DNA from: Betaproteobacteria bacterium
GTDB lineage: Bacteria > Pseudomonadota > Gammaproteobacteria > Burkholderiales > Rhodocyclaceae
DNA length: 5,954 nucleotides
Direction: 5' to 3'
Assembly (NCBI GenBank): GCA_016880375.1
Contig: JAEHDO010000121.1
Coordinates: forward strand, 1-5,954
The notes under the pieces were generated by a model, which saw only the letters and a list, made by a program, of their open reading frames with translations, had not been told where the DNA came from and ran no database searches. Each line of letters opens with the position of its first letter. The first letter of the stretch is position 1. The position numbers were made by a program, and so were the translations under genes. Positions 5,561-5,954 of the stretch are shown piece after piece.

Positions 5561-5954
5561 ATGGACACCCACGTTGCCCCCTTCACCTCTGCCGCCGCCC
5601 GCCTCGACCACCTCGACTGGCTGGAGGCCGAGGCCATCCATATCCTGCGCGAGGTCGCCGGTCAGTGCGCCAATCCGGTGCTGCTCTTCTCCGGCGGCAA
5701 GGACTCGATCTGCCTGCTGCGCCTGGCGGAGAAAGCCTTCCGTCCCGGCAAATTCCCCTTCCCCCTGCTGCATGTCGACACCGGTCACAACTACCCCGAG
5801 GTGATCGGCTTCCGCGACCGGCACGCCGCCGGGCTGGGCGAGCGCCTGATCGTGCGCAGCGTGGAGGACTCAATGGCGCGCGGCACGGTGGTGCTGAAGT
5901 CACCCGGCGAGTCGCGCAACAAGTACCAGTCGGTGACCCTGCTGGAGGCCATCG
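5561..5954 (+). CDS. cysD: CysD, sulfate adenylyltransferase subunit 2 (partial, runs off the right edge)
   Basis: The frame is open from 5561 to the window end, giving the first 131 residues of a protein whose family is about 300 long. It is the catalytic, ATP-pyrophosphatase-type subunit of ATP sulfurylase, which makes APS from sulfate and ATP together with the GTPase CysN. Diagnostic features: [16 protein letters not shown] at 21-36, the PP-loop SGGKDS at 44-49 followed by [31 protein letters not shown], and FRDRHA at 84-89. E. coli CysD has SIGKDS at the PP-loop; the SGGKDS form is the one I associate with many beta- and some gammaproteobacteria. It follows cysH by 9 bp and is translated from an overlapping ribosome site, so it is the next operon gene. 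A cysN or cysN/C gene is expected beyond the window. Its product APS is the substrate of the upstream CysH. Confidence 0.93.
   Translation, partial: MDTHVAPFTSAAARLDHLDWLEAEAIHILREVAGQCANPVLLFSGGKDSICLLRLAEKAFRPGKFPFPLLHVDTGHNYPEVIGFRDRHAAGLGERLIVRSVEDSMARGTVVLKSPGESRNKYQSVTLLEAI

Noticed and set aside
4403..5824. 473-codon minus-strand open frame opposite cysH and cysD
   Set aside because: It lies opposite three conserved plus-strand genes and shows low-complexity shadow composition.

Overview
The window is GC-rich, densely coding proteobacterial DNA. It carries a sulfate-assimilation locus plus the end of an unrelated RNA-metabolism-type gene. The CysB regulator, the beta/gammaproteobacterial form of CysD, the iron-sulfur APS-reductase type of CysH and the strong GC3 codon use point to a betaproteobacterium. 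Rhodocyclales (Azonexus/Dechloromonas/Thauera/Accumulibacter-like) is my best guess, but the sequence alone does not prove it.

Layout: (1) 21-824 (+), an NYN (PIN-like) nuclease-fold protein with a C-terminal OST-HTH/LOTUS-like domain; its true start may lie upstream of the window. (2) 821-1765 (-), cysB, the LysR-type master regulator of cysteine biosynthesis, convergent with the first gene and overlapping its stop codon. (3) 1766-1840, a short AT-rich divergent control region with a perfect 15-bp palindrome of LysR type (T-N11-A) and a recognisable promoter reading toward cysB. (4) 1841 to the right edge (+), a tightly packed operon: a TauE/SafE-family membrane transporter, a long siroheme sulfite/nitrite reductase, cysH (APS reductase) and the start of cysD (ATP sulfurylase small subunit), which runs off the window.

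Together the operon would move a sulfur oxyanion across the membrane (TauE/SafE), activate sulfate to APS (CysD, with a CysN expected downstream), reduce APS directly to sulfite (CysH) and reduce sulfite to sulfide (siroheme reductase). CysB, transcribed divergently, is the obvious regulator. No APS kinase and no CysJ-type flavoprotein is visible. That fits a direct APS route and a ferredoxin-type electron donor, although genes beyond the edge are unseen.

The most unusual feature is the 3' end of cysH. The catalytic motif ECGLHP is present twice, 38 codons apart, encoded by a perfect 19-bp direct repeat. The DNA between the copies forms a nested palindrome with 11-bp inverted ends, which looks like a palindromic element inserted in frame in an enzyme gene. 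A second point of interest is the siroheme reductase: both of its halves carry a complete C-X5-C...C-X3-C motif, and it has a C-terminal extension of about 170 residues.
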